The translations under genes and the position numbers were made by a program. Below the pieces are notes generated by a model. The model was not told where the DNA came from. It ran no database searches and saw only the letters and a program-made list of their open reading frames with translations. Positions 20,227 to 29,052 of a stretch of DNA of 30,940 nucleotides are shown here, in pieces. The stretch comes from Paulinella micropora. Taxonomy: Eukaryota; Cercozoa; Imbricatea; Euglyphida. Each line of letters begins with the position of its first letter. Within the stretch, counting starts at the first letter, position 1. Where the stretch lies: assembly GCA_009731375.1 (NCBI GenBank), contig BJOX01000249.1, forward strand, positions 288,754 to 319,693, given 5' to 3'.

Positions 20227-22923
20227 TCATTCCACCACCTCGAAACGATTACCTTGAGTAGTGTCCGGGTAGGATGACGTATCGGTCTCCGAGGCAGTGT
20301 TGTAGGCCTGAGCTCGACCGAAATTCGGGTTGGAGCTTGCCCACGAGCCTCCTCCTCCTCTGGGTGGGGGGGCTGGAGCTCGAACAGCTCTCCCTCCATA
20401 AGGGGTATATCCCCGACCTCCTCCTCTTCCTCTCTGAGGGGTTCCCTGCCACCTCGAGGCTCCTCTCCATGTTCCTCGTCCTCGTCCTCCTCCTCCTCCT
20501 CCTCCTCGTCCTCCTGCTCCTGCTCCTCCTTCTCGTCCTCTTTGAGAGGCCTTTAAGTTCTTTTGTCTCTCCCTTTCCTCCTTCTTCTCCTTCATCCTCT
20601 TCATGTAGGTAATGATTGCCTCTCGTAACTCCTCATCATCACACATATTGGCATACCAACCTTCGTTCACAGCGGCAATCTGAAGCATATTGAAAAGGCC
20701 CGGTTCCTTGCCTTCCGTCCTGCTCAGAAAATTTGCCCTTGCTGTTGGGTTCTGCCTATCATGATTGAAAGAGCAGTCTCTGTTCTCCATCTGTGCCTTA
20801 CACTGCAAGCCCGCGAACCACCTCCAACATGCGGTCTTCAGGTCTGGCTCTCTCTGTCTCTTCCAACCGGCAACTCTGTTTGTGTACGTGGCTTGTGCGC
20901 CAACAGGTACACCGCCTGCCTGTGCCGTATGTGCCTCCGTGAGCGAGTCCATGTTTGAGCATGCACTCATCACTTCTTGAAACAGTGCTGACGGAGCAAC
21001 GCTTTGAACCGTATTTTCGAACACGTGTGTCTCGAGGAAGTTCTTGGACTTCACTGAGCTAAACGTCGAGCATTGTTGTATGAGCTGAGTAAGCTTACTC
21101 GGGTTAACTGTGTGTAACGCCGAAAAGAAATAGAGGATGATCGACTTGCGGCCATAGAATAGCCCATAGGAGGAAACTACCTCCGTAAGGGTCGCCGCCA
21201 AGCCAACAGCACTCCTCAAACTCATCGCCACTGTCTCAAAGATTTCAAATCCTATGAGAGTACCAGTGCAGAGATGCTGGTATCCATGAGATTGAAAATA
21301 TGAAATGAGTGTGGCCACCGCCAGTTCACACTGAGCGTCTAGGCCTGTTGCATTGTTTCTCTTAATCTCCTCCTTCTTTCTCAAAAACTTGTACTGTGTC
21401 AGATCAAATCCCTCCGAGACTAGAGATTGGTCAAAAACAGTAACAAGGGCCTCGTATTCCTGCGTTTCGTCGCAAGGAAAAGCCTTCATGCAGGCATTGA
21501 TCTCTTTGAGCTTGCTCAAAAGCGAAGCATCAGAGTCTTTGTCTGAGCTCGTCTTGGCATATAGCATGAGACTTGCCACTCCTCCTTTCTTCCCCTTGAA
21601 GGCATTTATGATGTTCTGTCTGTCCTTCTTCTCCGTGTTTGTGACCACCACCGTAGTTGAGCCCGAGGGTGCAGGGGCTGGTGGGGCAGGAGCTGGTGGG
21701 GTCAAATATGTCGGAGGGTGTGTCTTTGCACCACTCACTTTTGCTTTCATTCTTTCCAGTCTCATCGTCTTCTCGAACTCCTCATTCTCTTTCGCCTTCT
21801 TCTTCTCAGATATCACCAGCTTTTGAGCATGAGTGATAAAGGCCACCAATTCAGAAGCAGATCTGAGAAAATTATATTTCTCCACATATTGGTCAACACC
21901 TGCTTTGTTGGCGACCGGTGGTGCGTTACTAAGTGATTTAAGGACAGAGTGATCCTTGGTAGGAATCCATCTCTTCCATGCCTCCTTGTGCAGTAACGCA
22001 CCCATCAACAGTCTGATCTTGGTCAGAACTCTGTCGGTCTTCTCTAACTCATCAATCACAGGATGAGTTTCTCCTGCTGCCTTAATGCTTTTTTCCATCT
22101 CTGCCTTCCCCTCCTCCAAGGCCTTTATTTCCATTGTAAAAAAATGAAATATGCCACTCGAGTTTTTCGAACCCAGATTGGTCTTCATTTTTGTTACATC
22201 GACTGCCTCCTGACCAGTCGCGAGGAATCTGGCCGTTGCTCTTGGGTTTGTGTACTGGAGGTAACCCTCACATCGTGGGCCGTATGTACGTTCCCAAATC
22301 AGGGTTTGAGTGTACACCCCAAAGATAGCATCGAGTAATTCAAGGTGGGTGTGTGTGTCCCCAAACTTGATATGCTGTATCTTCTTTCTCTCTTCTGGAT
22401 CAGAGACCAGTTTGCCGAGGAGCTGTGCTGTGTTTGATAATAGGATATAGACATCCTTTTTAGCACGACTTTTCTCTCTTCTTTGATCCTGAGGGATCCA
22501 CACATAGGTATCCTTCTCTACCCCCATCTTGTTATCAAACTCTTCTTTAGTGAGGTCATAGTGGTCTTGCACCCACTGTTGTTCCTCCACTGTGATCTCC
22601 TCTCCATCACTATGAATCAAGTCGATCATTTTTCGTCCTCCTCCTCCCGTGTAGGCAGGTGGTAAGGGATTACCATATGCTCCTCCTCCTCCCGTCTCTT
22701 CTTGTTCAAATCCTCCTTCATCTTCGTCTCCTCCATATCTTCCTTCATCATCCCAGCCCTCTTCTACTCCTCCTCCTACTCCTTCATCTCCTCCTCCTCC
22801 TTCATTCAATCCTCCTCCTCCTCCTTCATTCAATCCTCTTCCTCCTCCTCCTCCTGCTTCTTCTTCTTCTCTTCTTTGATCTGCCTCCGAGAATTCACTC
22901 ACTTCGGCGGTCTCTGTCGACAT
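20227..22923 (-). CDS. gag: Gag-like structural ORF with CCCH finger and RGG tail (898 aa)
   Basis: Starts at the ATG at 22921-22923, the first ORF after the leader. Residues 1-97 are Glu/Gly-rich. A largely helical region follows, interrupted by a Pro/Ala linker near 410-430. C699-x8-C708-x8-C717-x3-H721 has the spacing of a CCCH zinc finger rather than the CCHC knuckle usual in gag. A basic helical segment (about 772-795) and an RGG/RG-rich tail (about 794-865) are likely RNA-binding. It ends GNRFEVVE-TGA, and the same frame continues into the protease ORF. The assignment to gag rests on position and RNA-binding features; no capsid motif was recognised by eye. Confidence 0.75.
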   Translation of the reverse strand: MSTETAEVSEFSEADQRREEEEAGGGGGRGLNEGGGGGLNEGGGGDEGVGGGVEEGWDDEGRYGGDEDEGGFEQEETGGGGAYGNPLPPAYTGGGGRKMIDLIHSDGEEITVEEQQWVQDHYDLTKEEFDNKMGVEKDTYVWIPQDQRREKSRAKKDVYILLSNTAQLLGKLVSDPEERKKIQHIKFGDTHTHLELLDAIFGVYTQTLIWERTYGPRCEGYLQYTNPRATARFLATGQEAVDVTKMKTNLGSKNSSGIFHFFTMEIKALEEGKAEMEKSIKAAGETHPVIDELEKTDRVLTKIRLLMGALLHKEAWKRWIPTKDHSVLKSLSNAPPVANKAGVDQYVEKYNFLRSASELVAFITHAQKLVISEKKKAKENEEFEKTMRLERMKAKVSGAKTHPPTYLTPPAPAPPAPAPSGSTTVVVTNTEKKDRQNIINAFKGKKGGVASLMLYAKTSSDKDSDASLLSKLKEINACMKAFPCDETQEYEALVTVFDQSLVSEGFDLTQYKFLRKKEEIKRNNATGLDAQCELAVATLISYFQSHGYQHLCTGTLIGFEIFETVAMSLRSAVGLAATLTEVVSSYGLFYGRKSIILYFFSALHTVNPSKLTQLIQQCSTFSSVKSKNFLETHVFENTVQSVAPSALFQEVMSACSNMDSLTEAHTAQAGGVPVGAQATYTNRVAGWKRQREPDLKTACWRWFAGLQCKAQMENRDCSFNHDRQNPTARANFLSRTEGKEPGLFNMLQIAAVNEGWYANMCDDEELREAIITYMKRMKEKKEERERQKNLKASQRGREGGAGAGGRGGGGGGGRGRGTWRGASRWQGTPQRGRGGGRGYTPYGGRAVRAPAPPPRGGGGSWASSNPNFGRAQAYNTASETDTSSYPDTTQGNRFEVVE

Positions 22924-23689
22924 GATGTCGTAGTAGTGATCAACAGGAGGACAGTGTCAGCTCCTATGTTTGGTTTTTGTTCGTTTGTGTTCTGTTCCTC
23001 CTTCAGTCGATTGACTAGTGAAGAGAGAAACTAATAGAGAGGGTAGGATAAGATTCCCTGTCCTCTATGAAACACTGTTTGTATGTTTGTTTTTGTTTGA
23101 GAAAAATAGTCTTTGAGACTTTCTCCGATTTCTTGTTCTCCTTACTCAGATTACTTTCTCCTCCTTCTTTTCTATATTGTATCTAGTATGAGGCACTTGG
23201 ACCTACACACAGATAGTAATAGAGAAGCTAGAAAAGCTCTCCTTGAGAAGTCGACAGTCGGTCGGATAGGTTCTCAGACCTACCTTTAGAAAACGATCAG
23301 AGATTTGCAAAAATACTCTGACGTATGTGTGAGATAATGCAGATAAATGCACAAACTAGAAGGGTAGAGTGTTGTGCTCCTGTCCCTATGCTTGTTTGTG
23401 TTTTGTGTGTGTTCCTTCACTCTTCTGTCCACCTCCTTCTTCTTGGTCTCTGTGTGAGAACAGCAAGAACGACAGAGAGTTTGTATCTGATGTCTCCTTG
23501 TGAGCACACAGATACTGATTGGGCTAGAGGGTACGAGACACCTGCTTGAGACCAATCAAATTATTTGTTTTGTGAAAGAGTTATGAGGGAGCTGTGTTGG
23601 AGTATTTGTTTTCGTCTGACGTCCCCGTGTGAGACAGGTCAGTGAAAATTCACTCTGTTGCCTGTGTGGCAAAGCAGAAAGAAATCACC
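22924..23689 (-). other. Untranslated leader of the LTR element
   Basis: About 770 bp between PBS and the gag start. On + it is rich in TTTG/CTCC tracts. Only short ORFs are present, none supported. It would contain packaging and translation signals in such elements, but I cannot delimit them. Confidence 0.6.
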
Positions 23690-23707
23690 CTAGTGATGTG
23701 GACTCCA
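23690..23707 (-). other. Primer binding site (PBS)
   Basis: On the - strand, TGGAGTCCACATCACTAG starts two bases after the 5' LTR end. A tRNA 3' end reading ...GTGGACTCCA would pair with it. The TGGAG start, and the implied U discriminator, are compatible with a tRNA-Gln, but the isoacceptor is undetermined. Confidence 0.6.
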
Positions 23708-23709
23708 AA

Positions 23710-23950
23710 TGTAATGCCCCCAACGATAGCTCGTAAAAAGTCGGTAATACAACCAAACACAGTCCTCAAAAGATGAGAATGATGTCTCGTTATATTAGCT
23801 CAGTGAAGCCAAAAAGGAAAACTGCAACAGACCAGGAATAAAATGGCATCAGGTCCAATCCGGACAAATAATACTGAAAAACAAGCTGGTGCACCTGTCC
23901 GCACCAGGAAAAGGTACTTTTTACGGGCTATCCGGAGGGTGATGCATACA
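23710..23950 (-). repeat. 5' LTR (right copy, 241 bp)
   Basis: Starts TGTAATGCC and ends GCATACA on +. It carries 19 bp absent from the left LTR. In element orientation that segment includes CTAATATAA, a possible TATA-like promoter element. The first 80 bases are identical in both LTRs. Confidence 0.9.
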
Positions 23951-24640
23951 AAAACAAATTTGCTACAATACTACCGTCAGGCGGAGGCTCACCTGAGCCT
24001 CCAAAGAAATACAGACGCACGCAAACAAGCAAAGAGCACGAGGAGACATATGAGGAAATGATGAAACATGCAAAAGCTCAAACTTGATAGTAGAAGATCG
24101 ATATATCGCCAGGTAAGAAGCTGGCCATGTCATATTACTATGATAGTATATAATGACACTGCAGTGGTCTACTTGAAGTCAATGCACGAAGCGTTTAGTT
24201 GCCCGCAGGGATCCTCTATCCCCCTAGTGTTGTGAGTTTGGATACAACCCCAAGTGGTAATTACACAACGAACTCTTATTAAAGATCTCTATGGCTGCAT
24301 TAAGTCCTGACTCCTAAGAGCAGGTGAAATACTACGTGACCAGTAAATAGCAGAGTGGTCACTTCGTTTATTTACGTAGATTTCTACTTGTTTGCAGACT
24401 TGGGTTGCAAAATACGAACGACTCAACGCAGTAGTAGATTGTGAGTTGGTTTTGCTTGCGCAAAAGAACTGCTTGTAAAGTACTTGAAGGCTGGCTTCAA
24501 GTCCAAACTTGTAGTTCAAGTGTCCAGGTTTTACAGATCATAAGCCTGAGTTTCAAGTTGCATTTGGAATTTCTGAACACTAATTCTTGAGTGTCCGGCT
24601 GCTCAATTCCTGCACAATTGGATACCGGGAAAAAAGAAAG
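23951..24640. other. Right flank of the LTR element, no gene recognised
   Basis: Unique sequence with short ORFs only. A perfect 9-bp inverted repeat with a 2-base loop (23983-23991 / 23994-24002, GGAGGCTCA) lies 33 bp outside the LTR. Nothing else is supported. Confidence 0.5.
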
Positions 24641-24734
24641 CCTACGGTTTGGACGTAACGTCAAAAAAGCGTGACGCCAAAAGCGATCTAACGAACGAAC
24701 ACACGAAAAACAAATTCAACGGTGCACGCGGAAA

Positions 24735-24739
24735 AAAAC

Positions 24740-24787
<48 letters not shown>

Positions 24788-24915
24788 AGAAAAAAAAAAA
24801 GAAAAAAAAAAAAAAAAAAGGGGGGGGGGGGGGGGAAAAGGAAAAACAACACACATGGTCAAGGTCAGACAGACAAGCAGAGAGAGAGAGAGAGAGAGAG
24901 ATAGANNNNNNNNNN

Positions 24916-24951
<36 letters not shown>

Positions 24952-25323
24952 GAGGCGAGAGAACGAAAGCAAAGAACAACAAAGGAAACAAAAGAAGGGG
25001 TGAGAAGAAAGAAAAGAAAGCCTGGAGGCAACCGTCACGACAAAGAGAAGAACAGAGAAAAGAAAAGAAGACAAAAGAGCAATGAAGGGAGAAGGCAAAG
25101 GAAAAGAAACAGGAAACGAAAAAGAAGTGCAAGCTAAACGGGCACGGAACTGAAGATGCAAACAACAGGAGACCAAGGAGGAGGAAAAGGGAAAAGAAGA
25201 AGAAGAGGAAGAAGAAAAGAAAGAAAGAAAGAAAAGAGAGAAAAGAGAGAAACAAAGGGAGAAAAGACACTGAGTGCGTAAAAAAATNNNNNNNNNNAAA
25301 AAAAAAAAAAAAAAGGAGAGGGT

Positions 25324-25372
<49 letters not shown>
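24735..25372. repeat. Purine-rich low-complexity tract with two 10-N gaps
   Basis: Poly-A, poly-G (about 24820-24836), (GA)n (24879-24904 and 25327-25371) and A/G-rich DNA on +. N runs at 24906-24915 and 25288-25297 sit within or beside poly-A. Lys/Arg/Glu ORFs on + and Phe/Ser/Leu ORFs on - are compositional artefacts. Confidence 0.9.
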
Positions 25373-25373
<1 letters not shown>

Positions 25374-25448
25374 GGGGCCCACCAAGGATAAGGAAAGCTT
25401 TACATATCTAGGCGTGAATTACTGGTCTGGGGTGCATTGGTGTCACTA

Positions 25449-25575
25449 ATGCAACTTTGCCCTATCTGGGTTAGCTCTCTCTTTGAAGTGGAGACTTGGA
25501 AGTCTGTTCGGAGCTGTTTGGCGGGCTTCAGTTACTCTGTAAAGGGTTCTGTATTTAAAGCACCGTTTGCAGCTG
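25449..25575 (+). CDS. Possible first coding exon (42 codons), weak
   Basis: The ATG at 25449 opens a frame reading MQLCPIWVSSLFEVETWKSV and onward to a strong donor-like CTG|GTAAGTGAG at 25575/25576. A TGA follows three codons later, as expected if this is an exon followed by an intron. No partner exon was found and no family recognised. The antisense strand is also open, so this remains speculative. Confidence 0.15.
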
Positions 25576-25808
25576 GTAAGTGAGTTGACCGGAGACGAAT
25601 AAACAGGCAGAGAGCACCTCTGAGCAGTCCACATTCTAAGATATTGAATCTAAGGGTTATATCAATACTTACCTCTGACAGACTAGCACTGAAAAGTCTC
25701 TAATATTTAAGGACTAAATGAATTTTTGGTCTGCTTGCATGTGGCACTCTATGTACTTGTGTATAAATAGCTAAGGAAGGACCTCACAGCTCTTTAAAAC
25801 AAAACAAA

Positions 25809-25809
25809 A

Positions 25810-25846
<37 letters not shown>

Positions 25847-26752
25847 NNNNNNNNNNNNNNNNNNNNNNNNNNNNNNNNNNNNNNNNNNNNNNNNNNNNNN
25901 NNNNNNNNNNNNNNNNNNNNNNNNNNNNNNNNNNNNNNNNNNNNNNNNNNNNNNNNNNNNNNNNNNNNNNNNNNNNNNNNNNNNNNNNNNNNNNNNNNNN
26001 NNNNNNNNNNNNNNNNNNNNNNNNNNNNNNNNNNNNNNNNNNNNNNNNNNNNNNNNNNNNNNNNNNNNNNNNNNNNNNNNNNNNNNNNNNNNNNNNNNNN
26101 NNNNNNNNNNNNNNNNNNNNNNNNNNNNNNNNNNNNNNNNNNNNNNNNNNNNNNNNNNNNNNNNNNNNNNNNNNNNNNNNNNNNNNNNNNNNNNNNNNNN
26201 NNNNNNNNNNNNNNNNNNNNNNNNNNNNNNNNNNNNNNNNNNNNNNNNNNNNNNNNNNNNNNNNNNNNNNNNNNNNNNNNNNNNNNNNNNNNNNNNNNNN
26301 NNNNNNNNNNNNNNNNNNNNNNNNNNNNNNNNNNNNNNNNNNNNNNNNNNNNNNNNNNNNNNNNNNNNNNNNNNNNNNNNNNNNNNNNNNNNNNNNNNNN
26401 NNNNNNNNNNNNNNNNNNNNNNNNNNNNNNNNNNNNNNNNNNNNNNNNNNNNNNNNNNNNNNNNNNNNNNNNNNNNNNNNNNNNNNNNNNNNNNNNNNNN
26501 NNNNNNNNNNNNNNNNNNNNNNNNNNNNNNNNNNNNNNNNNNNNNNNNNNNNNNNNNNNNNNNNNNNNNNNNNNNNNNNNNNNNNNNNNNNNNNNNNNNN
26601 NNNNNNNNNNNNNNNNNNNNNNNNNNNNNNNNNNNNNNNNNNNNNNNNNNNNNNNNNNNNNNNNNNNNNNNNNNNNNNNNNNNNNNNNNNNNNNNNNNNN
26701 NNNNNNNNNNNNNNNNNNNNNNNNNNNNNNNNNNNNNNNNNNNNNNNNNNNN
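25809..26752. other. Poly-A then assembly gap (906 N)
   Basis: AAAAC repeats and about 35 A residues lead into N at 25847-26752. The gap ends in (AAT)n that belongs to SINE copy S5. Confidence 0.95.

Positions 26753-26810
<58 letters not shown>
26753..26810. repeat. (AAT)n microsatellite, tail of SINE S5
   Basis: Pure AAT repeats from the gap edge to the SINE 3' end. Confidence 0.95.
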
Positions 26811-27030
26811 GTGCTTCTCTGTCAATGGCTGATGCAAATCTGCACATGCGCCTCCGTCGTCTCACCCGTGAAGAATTGACGATAGGCTCTAATGACACCC
26901 CCGCACGGGCAGTTCCAACACTTCCAGACGGACCGGTATGTTCAATGAAAATACTGGTGGCACCGACGGGAATCGAACTGGCGACAGGGCCCAGATGGTA
27001 GAACTTGACCACTGGGCTATCACGGTGTCC
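26811..27030 (-). mobile_element. SINE A, near full length (copy S5)
   Basis: TRNA-like head, encoded CCA, body and (ATT)n tail as in S3. It differs by an 11-bp deletion in the body (ggggagtacga of the other copies is missing after cacccgtga) and several substitutions. On the - strand it is preceded by another (ATT)n tract. Confidence 0.87.
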
Positions 27031-27031
27031 A

Positions 27032-27097
<66 letters not shown>

Positions 27098-27100
27098 AAT
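27031..27100. repeat. (AAT)n/(AAAT)n microsatellite
   Basis: AAT repeats ending in three AAAT units, abutting the 5' end of SINE S5. Like the other linkers it probably marks the tail of an earlier retroposon. Confidence 0.92.
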
Positions 27101-27690
27101 TCCGTCTCAATAGTCAAGAACACAAAAAAACCACACAACTGCAAACATTAAGCGCTGACATGAAATATAATTCTACATACAAAGGAATTCGTGAGTGTAT
27201 GTATGTCTGTTTGGATGGATGGATGTACCCCAGATTGGTGAGCGGGACGCTTGGGTTCCTACCGCAGATACACATGGAAACTCTTGAACATGAACATACA
27301 TACATACAAAGACACCACTCAATGAAACACGAATAAGTAAGAAGGTCAGCCAGTATACGGATAAATATTTAAATAAGTAAGCAGGTAAAGTAAGGAAAGT
27401 AAGTTAGTAAGTAAGTAGAAATTCTTAGACATTAAAACACCAGTAAATGAAACAGAGGAATCAGTAAGGAAGTCAGCAAGTATGTGGATGAATGTATAAG
27501 TAAGTGAACAAACAAATAAACGACTCCAGAAATATACCAAAGGCAACACAAAGTGACTTGAATACTTAAAATCAATTAAATATAATCAATAATAAATACA
27601 AAGGGACGCACAAATCCGCATGTGTATGCATGCGTGAGTTGTTTTGAGAAGATTTTGAAACTATGAGCAAAGTGATGGATCTTGGTGGCT
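27101..27690. repeat. Non-coding DNA with a diverged tandem duplication
   Basis: 27310-27375 and 27434-27500 align with substitutions and small indels (aatgaaaca, aagtcagc or aggtcagc, agtat, ggat.aat). The duplication has a period near 125 bp and is embedded in TAAG-rich sequence. No gene recognised; part of the region is GGAT and CATA microsatellite. Confidence 0.5.
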
Positions 27691-27772
27691 GAAGAGAAAA
27701 GGATATCAAGAAGAAGAAGAAGAGGAAGAGGAAGAAGCAGCAGCAGCAGTAGTGGTAGAAGTAGTAGTTACC
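27690..27772. repeat. GAA/GAG/CAG/AGT trinucleotide run
   Basis: Short successive blocks of AAG, GGAAGA, CAG and AGT-like triplets. The order of units resembles variants scattered in the large (AGT)n satellite at 1104-3417. Confidence 0.75.
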
Positions 27773-28300
27773 CTCATACGCCGCACTAGAAGCAGTGGCA
27801 TGGTCCTCTTTGCGAGGTGAATACTCCAGGGCTAACCACACAGCACATACATACATACATATACAGAGGTACCGGAAGATACTGCCAGAAAAACAAGGAA
27901 TTTTGACATTCAGGACACTCCCTGTTTGCGTGAATTCCAAAAAAGTCATGTCAACATCAACTCGAGTCTGGGCTAGCCACTCTACAAATATGCGCTCCCA
28001 ACTCCTTCCCGCAAACCCGTGAATTATTCCGATAGGGGTGCGGAGATGCGGGTTGGGAGTACACAATTTCCATTTGCCCCTCCCCTACTCCCAACACCTT
28101 TCAGGGGTAACAAAAAGCTGGCCTTGGGTGGCTCTTTCGGACCCGAAACATTTCGGGATGATGTGGAATGGGCCTGAGCGTTCTTCGTTCTCGATAGCGC
28201 TCTTTCAGATGGTGGCTCTTGTTGTTGTTGCCCTTCTTCGTTGTAATTGTTGTTGTTGTTGCTCGTCTTCTGCGTGGAGCCCGAGTCCGCAGATCAATGA
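27773..28300. repeat. Unique DNA with the second copy of the diverged repeat and a hairpin
   Basis: 27893-28021 is the partner of 8219-8368. A perfect 10-bp inverted repeat (28052-28061 GTTGGGAGTA / 28086-28095) follows. The - strand frame contains FAGRSWERIFVEWL and FLEFTQTGSV, but no family is recognised. A GTT/GTTGTT-rich stretch lies at 28217-28262. Confidence 0.4.
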
Positions 28301-28309
28301 TATGCATGC

Positions 28310-28454
28310 ACAGGGCTGGGCAAGGGGTGACTGTTGCTCTGTCCAATCCTTTCGTCCGCAAAGAGTAATGTACGAAATGTAATTTAATGTGATATATAAG
28401 TGTATGCATGCATGAAAGCGTTGGGCAAGGAGCGACCGTTGCTCTGTCCCAAGC

Positions 28455-28510
<56 letters not shown>

Positions 28511-28700
28511 TATCAAGGCATGCGAAGAGCGACCGTTGCTCTGCCCCAATAATGAAAAGAGAGAGGAGAGAGAAAAGAGAGATGTGTCAAGGCGACCATT
28601 GCTCTGTTCAAAGCATAACAAGAGAGAAAAGAGAGAAGTGAGAGATGTGTTAAGGCATGCCCAGTGCGACCGTTGCTCTGTCCTAAGCTTTTGCCCGACA
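28310..28700. repeat. Minisatellite with GCGACCGTTGCTCTG core and GA inserts
   Basis: The core occurs near 28327 (as GTGACTGTTGCTCTG), 28432, 28529, 28592 and 28666. Spacing is about 105, 97, 63 and 74 bp. Units also share GGCAAGG or AAGGCATGC upstream and CCCAA or CCTAAGC downstream. (GA)n tracts of variable length separate the units. Confidence 0.85.
28457..28508. repeat. (GA)n microsatellite
   Basis: Uninterrupted GA repeats within the second unit of the minisatellite; a shorter (GA)n lies at about 28806-28830. Confidence 0.95.
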
Positions 28701-28804
28701 AGATGAAGCCAGGAGGCATGGCCTGTGCCGCAGACAAAGCAAGAGGTCTTTACATCAACTAACGACGCATGACCATCGAGCAGAAGTAAGGAAAACATCA
28801 AGGC

Positions 28805-28835
<31 letters not shown>

Positions 28836-28869
28836 CTGTGCGTGTGTGTTTGTGCCTACGGCAGAGTAC

Positions 28870-29011
28870 CCAATAATGTTGTTCCTTGTCACCGAAGAGT
28901 GGCGGGGCGAGCGCCTGTAAGTGTATTAAATGTATGTGTATATCTATCTATCTATCGATAGCACACTGCAATCCAACCCAGCCGTTCAGCTCCAGTTCTC
29001 AGGGGACTCGG

Positions 29012-29052
<41 letters not shown>

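Larger units (their letters stand above)
12281..23950 (-). mobile_element. Ty3/gypsy-type LTR retrotransposon
   Basis: Two direct repeats (12281-12499 and 23710-23950) bound the element. Each reads TGTA...TACA. Reading on the - strand, the order is 5' LTR, PBS, about 770-bp leader, gag-like ORF, protease-like ORF, RT-RNase H-integrase ORF, about 1.9-kb 3' non-coding region with two gaps and a SINE, PPT and 3' LTR. The RT-RH-IN order assigns it to Ty3/gypsy rather than copia. Four A residues flank both ends and may be the target-site duplication, though such a simple sequence is weak evidence. LTRs differ by 7 substitutions over about 219 aligned bases plus indels of 19 and 3 bp, so insertion is fairly old, yet the long ORFs remain open. 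Confidence 0.9.

Noticed and set aside
20249-20612. ORFs antisense or alternate-frame to the RGG-coding end of gag
   Set aside because: Shadows produced by Gly/Arg-rich codons; the gag frame explains the sequence.
22659-23034. Leu/Ser-rich + strand ORFs near the gag start
   Set aside because: Antisense of the Glu/Gly-rich gag N-terminus (CTC/CCT-rich on +).
24642-25385. Phe/Ser- and Lys/Glu-rich ORFs around the 10-N gaps
   Set aside because: Purine-tract artefacts crossing unsequenced bases.
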